Positions 51,490 to 60,385 of a stretch of 64,000 nucleotides of DNA are shown one piece after another. Position 1 is the stretch's first letter. Every line of letters begins with the position of its first letter. The position numbers were made by a program, and so were the translations under genes. Where the stretch lies: the NCBI GenBank assembly GCA_963776565.1, contig CAVZNF010000011.1:163657-227656 (forward strand), read 5' to 3'. The stretch is from GMQP-bins7 sp963776565 (lineage in GTDB: Bacteria; Actinomycetota; Thermoleophilia; Gaiellales; Gaiellaceae). A model generated the notes under the pieces. It was given only the letters and a program-made list of their open reading frames with translations, made no database searches and was not told the DNA's origin.

Positions 51490-54400
51490 TGTCGGCGCGG
51501 TGACCGTGAGCAGCGTTTGCCGCTGATCGCGCCGAGGGTGGCCGAGATCGTGGAGGTGCCGGCGGCGACGCCGTGGGCGAGCCCGCCACTCGAGATGGTG
51601 GCGACCGCGGGCGAGCCCGAGGCCCAGGTGACCGAGCCCGTGATGGTCTGGGTGGAGGCGTCCGAGTAGGTGCCGGTGGCGATCATCTGCTGGTTGGCGC
51701 CGGCGGCGATCGTCGGGTTCGCAGGGGTGACCGCGATCGAGACGAGCGTCGGCGCGGTGACCGTGAGCAGCGTGTTGCCGCTGATCGCGCCGAGGGTGGC
51801 CGAGATCGTGCGAGGTGCCGGCGGCGACGCCGTGGGCGAGCCCGCCACTCGAGATGGTGGCGACCGCGGGCGAGCCCGAGGCCCAGGTGACCGAGCCCGT
51901 GATGGTCTGGGTGGAGGCGTCCGAGTAGGTGCCGGTGGCGATCATCTGCTGGTTGGCGCCGGCGGCGATCGTCGGGTTCGCAGGGGTGACCGCGATCGAG
52001 ACGAGCGTCGGCGCGGTGACCGTGAGCAGCGTGTTGCCGCTGATCGCGCCGAGGGTGGCCGAGATCGTGGAGGTGCCGGCGGCGACGCCGTGGGCGAGCC
52101 CGCCACTCGAGATGGTGGCGACCGCGGGCGAGCCCGAGGCCCAGGTGACCGAGCCCGTGATGGTCTGGGTGGAGGCGTCCGAGTAGGTGCCGGTGGCGAT
52201 CATCTGCTGGTTGGCGCCGGCGGCGATCGTCGGGTTCGCAGGGGTGACCGCGATCGAGACGAGCGTCGGCGCGGTGACCGTGAGCAGCGTGTTGCCGCTG
52301 ATCGCGCCGAGGGTGGCCGAGATCGTGGAGGTGCCGGCGGCGACGCCGTGGGCGAGCCCGCCACTCGAGATGGTGGCGACCGCGGGCGAGCCCGAGGCCC
52401 AGGTGACCGAGCCCGTGATGGTCTGGGTGGAGGCGTCCGAGTAGGTGCCGGTGGCGATCATCTGCTGGTTGGCGCCGGCGGCGATCGTCGGGTTCGCAGG
52501 GGTGACCGCGATCGAGACGAGCGTCGGCGCGGTGACCGTGAGCAGCGTGTTGCCGCTGATCGCGCCGAGGGTGGCCGAGATCGTGGAGGTGCCGGCGGCG
52601 ACGCCGTGGGCGAGCCCGCCACTCGAGATGGTGGCGACCGCGGGCGAGCCCGAGGCCCAGGTGACCGAGCCCGTGATGGTCTGGGTGGAGGCGTCCGAGT
52701 AGGTGCCGGTGGCGATCATCTGCTGGTTGGCGCCGGCGGCGATCGTCGGGTTCGCAGGGGTGACGGCGATCGAGACGAGCGTCGGCGCGGTGACCGTGAG
52801 CAGCGTGGTGCCGCTGATCGCGCCGAGGGTGGCCGAGATCGTGGAGGTGCCGGCGGCGACGCCGTGGGCGAGCCCGCCACTCGAGATGGTGGCGACCGCG
52901 GGCGTAGCCCGAGGCCCAGGTGACCGAGCTCGTGATGGTCTGGGTGGAGGCGTCCGAGTAGGTGCCGGTGGCGATCATCTGCTGGTTGGCGCCCGGCGGC
53001 GATCGTCGGGTTCGCAGGGGTGACCGCGATCGAGACGAGCGTCGCGCGCGGTGACCGTGAGCAGCGTGTTGCCGCTGATCGCGCCGAGGGTGGCCGAGAT
53101 CGTGGAGGTGCCGGCGGCGACGCCGTGGCGCGAGCCCGCCACTGGAGATGGTGGCGACCGCGGGCGTAGCCCGAGGCCCAGGTGACCGAGCTCGTGAGGT
53201 CTGGGTGGAGGCGTCGGAGTAGGTGCCGGTGGCGATCATCTGCTGGTTGGCGCCTTGGCGGCGATCGTCGGGTTCGCAGGGGTGACCGCGATCGAGACGA
53301 GCGTCGGCGCGGTGACCGTGAGCAGCGTCGTTGCCGCTGATCGCGCCGAGGGTGGCCGAGATCGTGCGAGGTGCCGGCGGCGACGCCGTGGCGCGAGCCC
53401 GCCACTCGAGATGGTGGCGACCGCGGTGCGAGCCCGAGGCCCAGGTGACCGAGCCCGTGAGGTCTGCGGTGGAGGCGTCCGAGTAGGTGCCGGTGGCGAT
53501 GATCTGCTGGGTTGGCGCCGGCGGCGATCGTCGGGTTCGCAGGGGTGACCGCGATCGACGACGAGCGTCGGCGGCGGTGACCGTGAGCAGCGTGTTGCCG
53601 CTGATCGCGCCGAGGGTGGCCGAGATCGTGGAGGTGCCGGCGGCGACGCCGTGGGCGAGCCCGCCAGTCGTGATGGTGGCGACCGAGGGCGAGCCCGAGG
53701 CCCAGGTGACCTGAGCTGGTGAGGTCTGGGTGGAGGCGTCGGAGTAGGTGCCGGTGGCGATAATCTGCTGGGTTGGCGCCGGCGGCGATCGTCGGGTTCG
53801 CAGGGGTGACCGCGATCGAGACGAGCGTCGGCGCGGTGACCGTGAGCAGCGTGTTGCCGCTGATCGCGCCGAGGGTGGCCGAGATCGTGGAGGTGCCGGC
53901 GGCGACGCGTGGGCGAGCCCGCCGCTCGAGATGGTGGCGACCGCGGGCGAGGCCGAGGCCCAGGTGACCGAGCTCGTGAGGTCTGGGTGGAGGCGTCCGA
54001 GTAGGTGCCGGTGGCGATCGATCTGCTGGTTGGCGCCGGCGGCGATCGTCGGGTTCGCAGGGGTGACCGCGATCGAGACGAGCGTCGGCGCGGTGACCGT
54101 GAGCAGCGTGTTGCCGCTGATCGCGCCGAGGGTGGCCGAGATCGTGGAGGTGCCGGCGGCGACGCCGTGGGCGAGCCCGCCACTCGAGATGGTGGCGACC
54201 GCGGGCGAGCCCGAGGCCCAGGTGACCGAGCCCGTGATGGTCTGGGTGGAGGCGTCCGAGTAGGTGCCGGTGGCGATCATCTGCTGGTTGGCGCCGGCGG
54301 CGATCGTCGGGTTCGCAGGGGTGACCGCGATCGAGACGAGCGTCGGCGCGGTGACCGTGAGCAGCGTGTTGCCGCTGATCGCGCCGAGGGTGGCCGAGAT

Positions 54401-54607
54401 CGTGGAGGTGCCGGCGGCGACGCCGTGGGCGAGCCCGCCACTCGAGATGGTGGCGACCGCGGGCGAGCCCGAGGCCCAGGTGACCGAGCCCGTGATGGTC
54501 TGGGTGGAGGCGTCCGAGTAGGTGCCGGTGGCGATCATCTGCTGGTTGGCGCCGGCGGCGATCGTCGGGTTCGCAGGGGTGACCGCGATCGAGACGAGCG
54601 TCGGGGC
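51490..54607 (-). repeat. Tandem array of about 12 copies of a 258-bp Ig-like (Big_2) repeat
   Basis: Period 258 bases, 86 residues per copy (VSIAVTPANPTIAAGANQQM ... GNTLLTVTAPTL). A landmark GTGCCGGTGGCGATCAT occurs at about 51671, 51929, 52187, 52445, 52703, 52961 and on to 54522. Copies 51929-52703 and 54264 are almost identical in DNA. Copies between 52900 and 54000 carry scattered single-base indels that destroy the frame. Confidence 0.88.
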
Positions 54608-54639
54608 GGTCGGGGCGCTGACGAAGACGTAGGCGGCGC

Positions 54640-55815
54640 CCTTGTGACCGGGGCTTGCATCAGGACTGACCGGCGGGCTGACCGTGTCGGCCTGCGACGC
54701 CCCGACGGCGATCGTGTCGCCGCTGACAGCGACGGAGGCGCCGAACTGGTCGCTCGCCGCCCCGTCCGAGGCGGTCAGCTTCGCAGTCTGCGTTCCGCTC
54801 GCCCAGCCGCCGCCCGGCTTGACGAAGACGTAGGCGGAGCCCTGGAATGCGTTATCGCCCCACGCCCCGACGACGACCGTGTCGCCGCTGACGGCGACGG
54901 AGATGCCGAGCTGGTCGCTCGCCGCTCCGTCCGAGGCGGTCAGCTTCGCCGTCTGCGTTCCGCTCGCCCAGCCGCCGCCCGGCTTGACGAAGACGTAGGC
55001 GGAGCCCTGGCCGCCTACGCCCGTGGGCGCCCCGACGACGACCGTGTCGCCGCTCATCGCGGCGGAGGTGCCGAAGAGGTCATTCGCCGCTCCGTCCGAG
55101 GCGGTCAGCTTCGCCGTTCGGTCCGCTCGCCCAGCCTCCCCGGGCTTGACGAAGACGTAGGCGGAGCCCTGGTTCGAGTTCGCGCCGATGTCGTCGTCGT
55201 TCGCACCGGCGACGACCGTGTCGCTGGTGATGGCGACCGAGCGGCCGAGATCGTCGCCCGCCGCCCCGTCCGAGGCGGTCAGCTTCGCCGTCTGCGTTCC
55301 GCTCGCCCAGCCGCCGCCCGGCTTGACGAAGACGTAGGCGGAGCCTTCCTGCGTTCCCGCCGGCTCCCGCCCGACGACGACCGTGTCGCCGCTGACGGCG
55401 ACGGAGATGCCGAAGAAATCGCCCGCCACCCCGTCCGAGGCGCTCAGCTTCGCCGTCTCGGTCCGCTCGCCCAGCCTCCCCCGGCTTGACGAAGACGTAG
55501 GCGGAGCCCTGGTTGGCGTTGGCGCCAACGTCGTCGAAGTTCGCCCCGACGACGATCGTGTCGCCGCTGACGGCGACGGAGATGCCGAATTGGTCGCCCA
55601 CCGCTCCATCCGAGGAGGTCAGCTTCGCCGTCTCGCTTGCGCTCGCCCAGCCTCCGCCCGGCTTGGCGAAGACGTAGGCGGAGCCGTAGTTCAGGTTCGT
55701 ATAGGGGTCGACGTCGCCGCGCTGAGCCCCGACGACGATCGTGTCCCCGCTGACGGCGACAGAGACGCGAAGAAGTCGCCATCGCTCCGTCCGAGGCTCT
55801 CACCTTCGCCTGCTC
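54640..55815 (-). repeat. FG-GAP-like repeats of about 180 bp
   Basis: Six or seven copies of a unit of about 60 residues with AKLTASDGAAGDQFGISVAVSGDTVVVGA and GSAYVFVKPGGGWASG parts, the integrin-like beta-propeller blade. Lengths vary by inserts such as NDDDIGANSNQ. Confidence 0.75.
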
Positions 55816-55828
55816 GATGATGGGGCGA

Positions 55829-56893
55829 CGGAGCGGAGCGAGCGCCGCGCGCCCGCGCCGAGCAGCGCGCCGCGAGCCGAGCCAGGCCGGAGCGCCGCCG
55901 GTCGCGCCGAAGCCGCGAGGCCGCGATACGAAGCGCGCCGGCGACCAGCGAGCGCAGCTCGAGGTCGGGCGCCGGCCAAGCGAGGCGCGGAGGGTGCCGA
56001 GACCGTGAGGGCGAGGGTGAGCGGGCAGAGCCGCGCGCGGAGGCGCGGCCAGGCGAAGCCCGCTCGAGGCGAGCGGCCGCACGTACACCGGTGAGCGCGC
56101 GCGGCGGTACCGACGCGGCCGGCCGCGGCCGCGCGGCCGCGACGGGAAGGAGGCCGCCGAGCCAAGACCCCGCAGCGGAGCCGAGGCGCCAGCGCGGCCA
56201 CGACGACCCGGGGGCGAAGCGGGGCGAGGGCGGGGCGAGGCCGCGGGAAGCCACGGGCGGGGCCGGGCGGTAGCGCGGACGCGCCGAGGACGCCGGCGCG
56301 CCGGCGGGAGGGGAGGCCGCGAGCGCCCGGCAGCCGGCCGGAGCAGACGGGAGGCGGCGGCGGAAGCGCCGGGGCGGCCGCCGGGCGCGAGGCCGCCGCG
56401 CCGCGGCCGACGAAGCGAGGTGCGGCGACGCGCAAGGGCGACGAGCCGGCGGCCGCCGCGACCAGCGCGGCCACGGACAGCCGCGCGACGGCGGCGCGCC
56501 AGCTGCGGCGGGCCGCGGGGGGAGGACGGACACGGCCCGCGGCGACGCGCGACGGCGCCGACGCGCAGAGGAGCCGGACAGAGCGCCGGCGAGCGCGGTA
56601 CCGGACACGCAACGCACGACGAGCCGCCGCAGCGCAGCCGGGCCCGGCGCGGCGACCGCCGCCGCACCGCAGCCCAACGGGCGCCGACAGCCGCCGCCGG
56701 CGACGGACGCAGCGCACGACGGCAACGCAGCACGCGGCCGAGCAGGCACCGATGCGCCGGGAGGACGAACCTGCGTGGCGCAGACACCAGGCAACGAGCG
56801 CACAAAGGACGCGGACGAGTCGAGGCGGGTGCCGACACGCGTGACGCCACAAGCGGGACACGTGACGGGCGAACGGCACACGTGCCGGTCGGG
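55829..56893. other. T-depleted, very GC-rich tract of unknown nature
   Basis: About 1.06 kb in which T almost vanishes from the plus strand. In 56281-56760 my hand count is 4 T against 73 A in 480 bases, the rest G or C. Neighbouring DNA on both sides is normal. Long open frames in several registers are only a consequence of the missing T (no stop on the plus strand, none on the minus). No repeat unit is seen. It sits where the N-terminus of the giant surface protein should be. Confidence 0.8.
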
Positions 56894-56975
56894 TAACATC
56901 CCGGAGATTGGGTGGACGCTGGCGGATCAGTCGATCAGGGCGGGGTGACATTGCAGAAACATTGATTGCAGGGTT

Positions 56976-57026
56976 CATGCGCCCGGCAGGATTCGAACCT
57001 GCGACCCGCGGATTAGAAGTCCGCCG
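56976..57026. repeat. 51-bp direct repeat inside tRNA-Arg (att-like site)
   Basis: Proximal copy of the repeat at 46875-46925, made of the last two thirds of the intact tRNA plus two bases beyond its end. Confidence 0.8.
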
Positions 57027-57050
57027 CTCTGTCCACTGAGCTACGGGCGC
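56978..57050 (-). tRNA. tRNA-Arg (anticodon TCT)
   Basis: 73 bases, complete cloverleaf: acceptor GCGCCCG / CGGGCGC, D arm TAGCTCAGTGGACAGAGC, anticodon loop CTTCTAA, T arm GCAGGTTCGAATCCTGC, discriminator A. CCA is not encoded. The 3' part is the integration target of the island to its left. Confidence 0.95.
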
Positions 57051-57087
57051 CCGCCGTGAGGGTAGTCGGCGGTACGGCCGCTCGTCG

Positions 57088-58605
57088 TTAGCGGGCGGTC
57101 AGGACGAGCGGTGCACACGCCACACCCGTCGCCTCACGCACCGGCCGGCCCCTGGCGTCCTTCATCGCGACGGTAAGGCGCTTCGCCGTGACGCTTACCT
57201 CCGCGTAGCTGTAGGTGTCGAGGGAGGCGCAGCGCATGCCCATGCCGTTCGGCGGCGGCGGCTTGAAGAACAGGGCGCCGATCGCCGTCCCCGCCCCCTT
57301 CTGGCCGAGGACGCCGTCGATCTCCTTCGCGAACGAGTTCGTGGCGACCGGACCGGTGACGACCTCCCAGATGCCCGTTCCCTCTGGCGCGCCGCCGAGC
57401 GTCTTGTACCGCACCTCGTTGACGAGATTCGCGTGCGTGTCGGTGGTGAGGAAGACGACGTTGCGTACGTTCGCCTGCAGGAAGCGAAGGAGCCGCTCGC
57501 GCTCGGCCGCATATCCCTCCCAGCGGTCGTACGGGAGCGCGTAGAACTGCTGGATCGGTACCTCGTTGACGATGACCTTCCACGTCGCCGTCGACGCCTT
57601 GATCGCTTTCGTGAAAGCCGCGTACTGACGCGCACCGAGCATCGTCCGCGACGGGTCGTTGATCGCGGCGAGACATGCCTGCGCGACCGGGTTCTTCAGG
57701 CCGGGCGCGAGGGTCGAAAACGCATCGCGCACTGCTTGCGGCGCCGTGGGGGCGAGATCACCGCCGCACACCTGGGCTGCCTTGGCGCTGCGGAACGAGC
57801 GCTCGTCGAAGAAGAAGAGCTCGAGGTTCTTACCCCACCGGAATGTCCGATAGAGCCCGTTCGCAGAGGGCTTCGCGACAGGCGCGTAGTCGGTGAACGC
57901 CTTGACGCCCGCGGTGTAGATGGCGCCACCGTGCTCGGCGCGGGAGAAGTCGTTGACGAACTCGTGGTCGTCCCAGTGGCTGTAGAGGCCTGCCGACGCG
58001 CGAAGCTCCTGAAGCGCCGGAAGCGCGAGCCCGAGCTTGTACTTCGCCCACTTCTCGGCGACCGTGCGCGCGACCGGCGAGCCGCCGATCTCGCTGTCGG
58101 AGTAGATGGTGTCTCCCAGATTGATGTTGAAGTCGTTCCGCTCTGCGGCCATACGGCCGTAGACCTCGAAGCGGTTGAAGCCGGGCTTGCCGTCCGCTCC
58201 GGCAGTCGCATCTGCATCACCCGAGATCGCAAAGCGAACATTGGGAGCGCTAATCGACATCGGCGCCGTCTCAAAGGTGCCGACTCGACTCACCGAGCGG
58301 ATCCGGCTGAACCGGTAGTAGTAGCGCGTGGTGGGACGAAGGTTCTCAACCCGAATCGAGACCGCCCAGTCATTACCCATTCGCGCGGCAGCTCCGGTAA
58401 GTGGGAGCTGGGGTTGGAAAAACCGGCTACGCGAGACCTCGAGATTGACAGCGCCAGCACCCGATGACCGCGTCCAGAGCACGGCTGATGTCGGGGTGAT
58501 CTCCCCGGCAGCCACGCCGTACCGAAACCCTGGAGTCGCCGCATCCGCTTCCACCGCGGCGAACGCGAGCATCCCGGCGGCGGCGAGCACGACGAGGCGT
58601 CGCAT
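57088..58605 (-). CDS. phoD: PhoD-family alkaline phosphatase/phosphodiesterase, secreted
   Basis: 505 residues. Signal peptide MRRLVVLAAAGMLAFAAVEADA; no twin-arginine motif is seen, although PhoD is often Tat-exported. PhoD N-terminal domain (YGVAAGEITPTSAVLWTRSSG, LRPTTRYYYRF) and the metallophosphatase domain: FAISGDADAT, NLGDTIYSD, SHWDDHEFVNDF, VNEVPIQQF, FLTTDTHANLVNEV. Releases phosphate from phosphate esters outside the cell. ATG 58605 is preferred, ten bases after the ctaG stop; an earlier start would overlap it. Confidence 0.9.
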   Translation of the reverse strand: MRRLVVLAAAGMLAFAAVEADAATPGFRYGVAAGEITPTSAVLWTRSSGAGAVNLEVSRSRFFQPQLPLTGAAARMGNDWAVSIRVENLRPTTRYYYRFSRIRSVSRVGTFETAPMSISAPNVRFAISGDADATAGADGKPGFNRFEVYGRMAAERNDFNINLGDTIYSDSEIGGSPVARTVAEKWAKYKLGLALPALQELRASAGLYSHWDDHEFVNDFSRAEHGGAIYTAGVKAFTDYAPVAKPSANGLYRTFRWGKNLELFFFDERSFRSAKAAQVCGGDLAPTAPQAVRDAFSTLAPGLKNPVAQACLAAINDPSRTMLGARQYAAFTKAIKASTATWKVIVNEVPIQQFYALPYDRWEGYAAERERLLRFLQANVRNVVFLTTDTHANLVNEVRYKTLGGAPEGTGIWEVVTGPVATNSFAKEIDGVLGQKGAGTAIGALFFKPPPPNGMGMRCASLDTYSYAEVSVTAKRLTVAMKDARGRPVREATGVACAPLVLTAR

Positions 58606-58615
58606 CGGCTCGACC

Positions 58616-59383
58616 CTACGCGTGGGCCGGCGGGTGGTCAACGTCCGCTCTCCGCTCTTCCTCCAGAAGAAAACGAAAGAACCAATACGCGAACACGGCG
58701 AAGAACACGACGGCCTGCTCGGCGGCCATGAGCATCCCGGCGAGCTGCTGATCTGCGAGAGGGTCGAGACCCCATACGCGATGGTGCGCGTTGACGTAGA
58801 AGTCGTAGATCGCGCTCGGGATCAACGCCATGACGAACCCGATAGGGCTTGCGAGGACGAATGCGGCGAAGACGTACGCGGCCCGAGCGCCTGACCCGAG
58901 ATGGTGCGGCTCGTCCTGGACGACACACCACCACATGGCGAGTCCGGTGACGAAGTACATCGCGTGCTCGAGGTGCAGGAGCGTGCTCGGGTTGTCGAGC
59001 GCCATGTCGTAGATCCAGGGCAGGTGCCAGACCATGTAGTTCGCGAGCCAGACCGGGAGCGCGACGGCCGGGTGGGTGAGGAAGCGGACGGCGCCGTGCC
59101 CGGCAATCGCTGCGGCCAGCGCGGCCGGGATCGCGAGGACGACGAGAAGCGGCGCCCACTCGGCAAGCACGACGTTCTGCAGCAGATGCATCGTCAGGAG
59201 GTAGTGCATGCCGAGTGTGTGAATCGGCGTCACGCTGACCGTAAGGAGCATCGCCATGGCGCCAACGAAGGACGCGATGCGCCAGGCCGATGCGTGTGTT
59301 CGGCGGATCGCCAGGACGTAGGCGGCGGTCAGTCCGAGGACGACAAGCGCCTCCGCATTCCACGACCACGAATACGGATCCAC
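58616..59383 (-). CDS. ctaG: Cytochrome c oxidase assembly protein, CtaG (caa3 type)
   Basis: 255 residues, seven membrane helices. Family marks: MLLTVSVTPIHTLGMHYLLTMHLLQNVVLAEWAPLLVVL, WLANYMVWHLPWIYDMALDNPSTLLHLEHAMYFVTGLAMWW, and LADQQLAGMLMAAEQAVVFF. Conserved histidines probably bind copper for the oxidase centre. ATG 59383. Probably co-transcribed with phoD; no oxidase gene is near. Confidence 0.92.
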   Translation of the reverse strand: MDPYSWSWNAEALVVLGLTAAYVLAIRRTHASAWRIASFVGAMAMLLTVSVTPIHTLGMHYLLTMHLLQNVVLAEWAPLLVVLAIPAALAAAIAGHGAVRFLTHPAVALPVWLANYMVWHLPWIYDMALDNPSTLLHLEHAMYFVTGLAMWWCVVQDEPHHLGSGARAAYVFAAFVLASPIGFVMALIPSAIYDFYVNAHHRVWGLDPLADQQLAGMLMAAEQAVVFFAVFAYWFFRFLLEEERRADVDHPPAHA

Positions 59384-59402
59384 GGCGCTACGCTAGTCGG
59401 AC

Positions 59403-59475
59403 GCGGGTGTAGCTCAGTTGGTAGAGCGCCAGCCTTCCAAGCTGGATGTCGCCGGTTCGAGCCCGGTCGCCCGCT
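59403..59475 (+). tRNA. tRNA-Gly (anticodon TCC)
   Basis: 73 bases: acceptor GCGGGTG / CGCCCGC (one G-U), D arm TAGCTCAGTTGGTAGAGC, anticodon loop CTTCCAA, T arm GCCGGTTCGAGCCCGGT, discriminator T. CCA is not encoded. The part from the anticodon to the 3' end is repeated at 62199-62236. Confidence 0.95.
59437..59474. repeat. 38-bp direct repeat within tRNA-Gly (att-like)
   Basis: Identical to 62199-62236; similarity extends four more bases to the left with one mismatch in the anticodon. Left end of a 2.7-kb segment. Confidence 0.75.
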
Positions 59476-59567
59476 CTTTCAGAACCCGCTGGACACGGCG
59501 TTCTTCGTCAGAAGCACGCCTCGGGTCTCCACCTCTCACTGACTTCCCTCTCGGCGCGGTGCTCGAG

Positions 59568-59687
59568 GTGTCCATGCGCCGCGAGGACGCCGAGCGCTTC
59601 ATCGAGGAAGTACGCGGTGACGACCCCGAGCTCGCCGCGAAGCTCAGAGTCGAGGAGCGCGAGCTCGATGCGGGCGGGATGAACTGA
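59568..59687 (+). CDS. Small Nif11-like peptide
   Basis: 39 codons from GTG 59568 (or 37 from ATG 59574). The helix MRREDAERFIEEVRGDDP followed by ELAAKLR resembles the start of Nif11-type leader peptides (S-x-E-x-x-x-x-F-x-x-x-x-x-x-D-x-E-L-x-x-K-L). No core peptide or modification enzyme is seen. It could be a stand-alone small protein; a chance ORF is possible. Confidence 0.35.
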   Translation: MSMRREDAERFIEEVRGDDPELAAKLRVEERELDAGGMN

Positions 59688-59817
59688 CGTCTGTCTTTTC
59701 TGGGCCGAGCGACGAGCAGGAACACGATGTTGACCGCGATCCATAGCGCGACGACAGCCCCGAGGTACGAGAGCATCTGACCCGAGCCTACCCAAATGAC
59801 TGGACGCTAAACCTTGC

Positions 59818-60014
59818 TTATGCGACGGCAGCGACCAGGAGATAGACCGCGTACGCAATCCCGATATAGATCGCAAGGTGGTGCTGGCGAAGAACAGCAA
59901 CGGGATGCGCCAGCCAGCATCGCTTTGTACGGCGATCTCCGCGCCAGCCGGCGCCGCCAACGACGCGTCCTCGAGCGGCGCCTGCTCGCGCGTCGCAAGT
60001 GATGCAGCTTCCAT
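59818..60014 (-). CDS. Small membrane protein (frameshift)
   Basis: About 65 residues: an acidic, alanine-rich N-terminus (EAASLATREQAPLEDASLAA), SDAGWRIPLLFFAS, then in another frame HHLAIYIGIAYAVYLLVAAVA and a stop. One missing or extra base near 59875 joins them into one hydrophobic helix. ATG 60014 follows AAAAGGGGGATGACC. Function unknown. Confidence 0.4.
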
Positions 60015-60385
60015 GGTCATCCCCCTTTTCCCCTGACCCTTGAGCTCACATTGTAAGCGTGCATTCCTTGGTTCCGCTCAGCGCTATTCCGCAAATTGCC
60101 GTAAGACCACTCTTTGGCGCTCCAACGACTGTGGCGACCGCCACCTCGGTGGGTGGCATGACCGAGCAGGAGACGGGCAGTTCGAAAGGAGACGACATGG
60201 CACGAACGCTGCCTTCTGCGTAGCCGTCGCGATCGTCGTGGGTTTCGACTGACGTGAGCCCGCGGCTCGTGCGCTAGCTCGCGAGCCACCTGCGAATCGA
60301 AGGGGAGCGGGAGTTCGAACTATGAGCGGGCGCTGAACTGACGAGCGTCACGGTCGCCATAGAGCAGACCGCGACGGGGCCGGTC
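60015..60385. other. Intergenic region
   Basis: 371 bases. At 60197 an ATG with an ideal AAAGGAGACGAC site starts a seven-codon frame (MARTLPSA, stop); shifting by one base near 60210 would continue as AFCVAVAIVVGFD, so a short frameshifted membrane peptide is possible. Nothing else recognised. Confidence 0.35.

Larger units (their letters stand above)
48661..55820 (-). pseudogene. Giant repetitive surface protein (FG-GAP, Ig-like, CSLREA, beta-helix), many frameshifts
   Basis: One minus-strand gene of about 7.1 kb, some 2,380 codons, broken in many places. Order from the N-terminus: 6-7 FG-GAP-like repeats (55815-54640; SAYVFVKPGGGWASG, AVSGDTVVVGA), about 12 Ig-like domains (54607-51490), a CSLREA-type segment (VCQNTTLPAGARCTLRAAIQQA, 51480-51400), a right-handed beta-helix with NLISGN and NTIGGT turns (51110-50090), and a C-terminal part with TLADGDGQITVLT-like and alpha-helical segments (49990-48661). 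A signal peptide is not found, because the DNA before 55820 is the T-poor tract. Probably a cell-surface adhesin. Long near-identical repeats make the assembly doubtful. Confidence 0.65.

Noticed and set aside
51490..54607. Regular repeats that could suggest a CRISPR array
   Set aside because: Units are 258 bp, contiguous and protein-coding, with no spacers and no cas genes.
51670..55489. Plus-strand frames rich in GGDRRVRRGDRDRDERRRGDREQR
   Set aside because: Antisense shadows of the repeat array; the minus strand encodes clear Big_2 and FG-GAP domains.
55829..56893. Adenine-specific hypermutation of the coding strand, as in diversity-generating retroelements
   Set aside because: The tract is about ten times too long, there is no template repeat and no reverse transcriptase gene in the window.
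46926..56975. A prophage or integrative conjugative element
   Set aside because: Only the att-like repeats were seen; there is no integrase, portal, capsid, relaxase or type IV secretion gene.
55444..56978. Long arginine- and alanine-rich open frames on the minus strand and plus-strand frames in the same area
   Set aside because: They exist only because the tract lacks T (no stop codons); no ribosome site, no family and abnormal composition.
59414..59776. Minus-strand frame starting MLSYLGAVVALWIAVNIVFLL
   Set aside because: The first 22 residues form a plausible membrane helix, but the frame runs on through the tRNA-Gly gene and a serine-rich tail; support is too weak for a feature.
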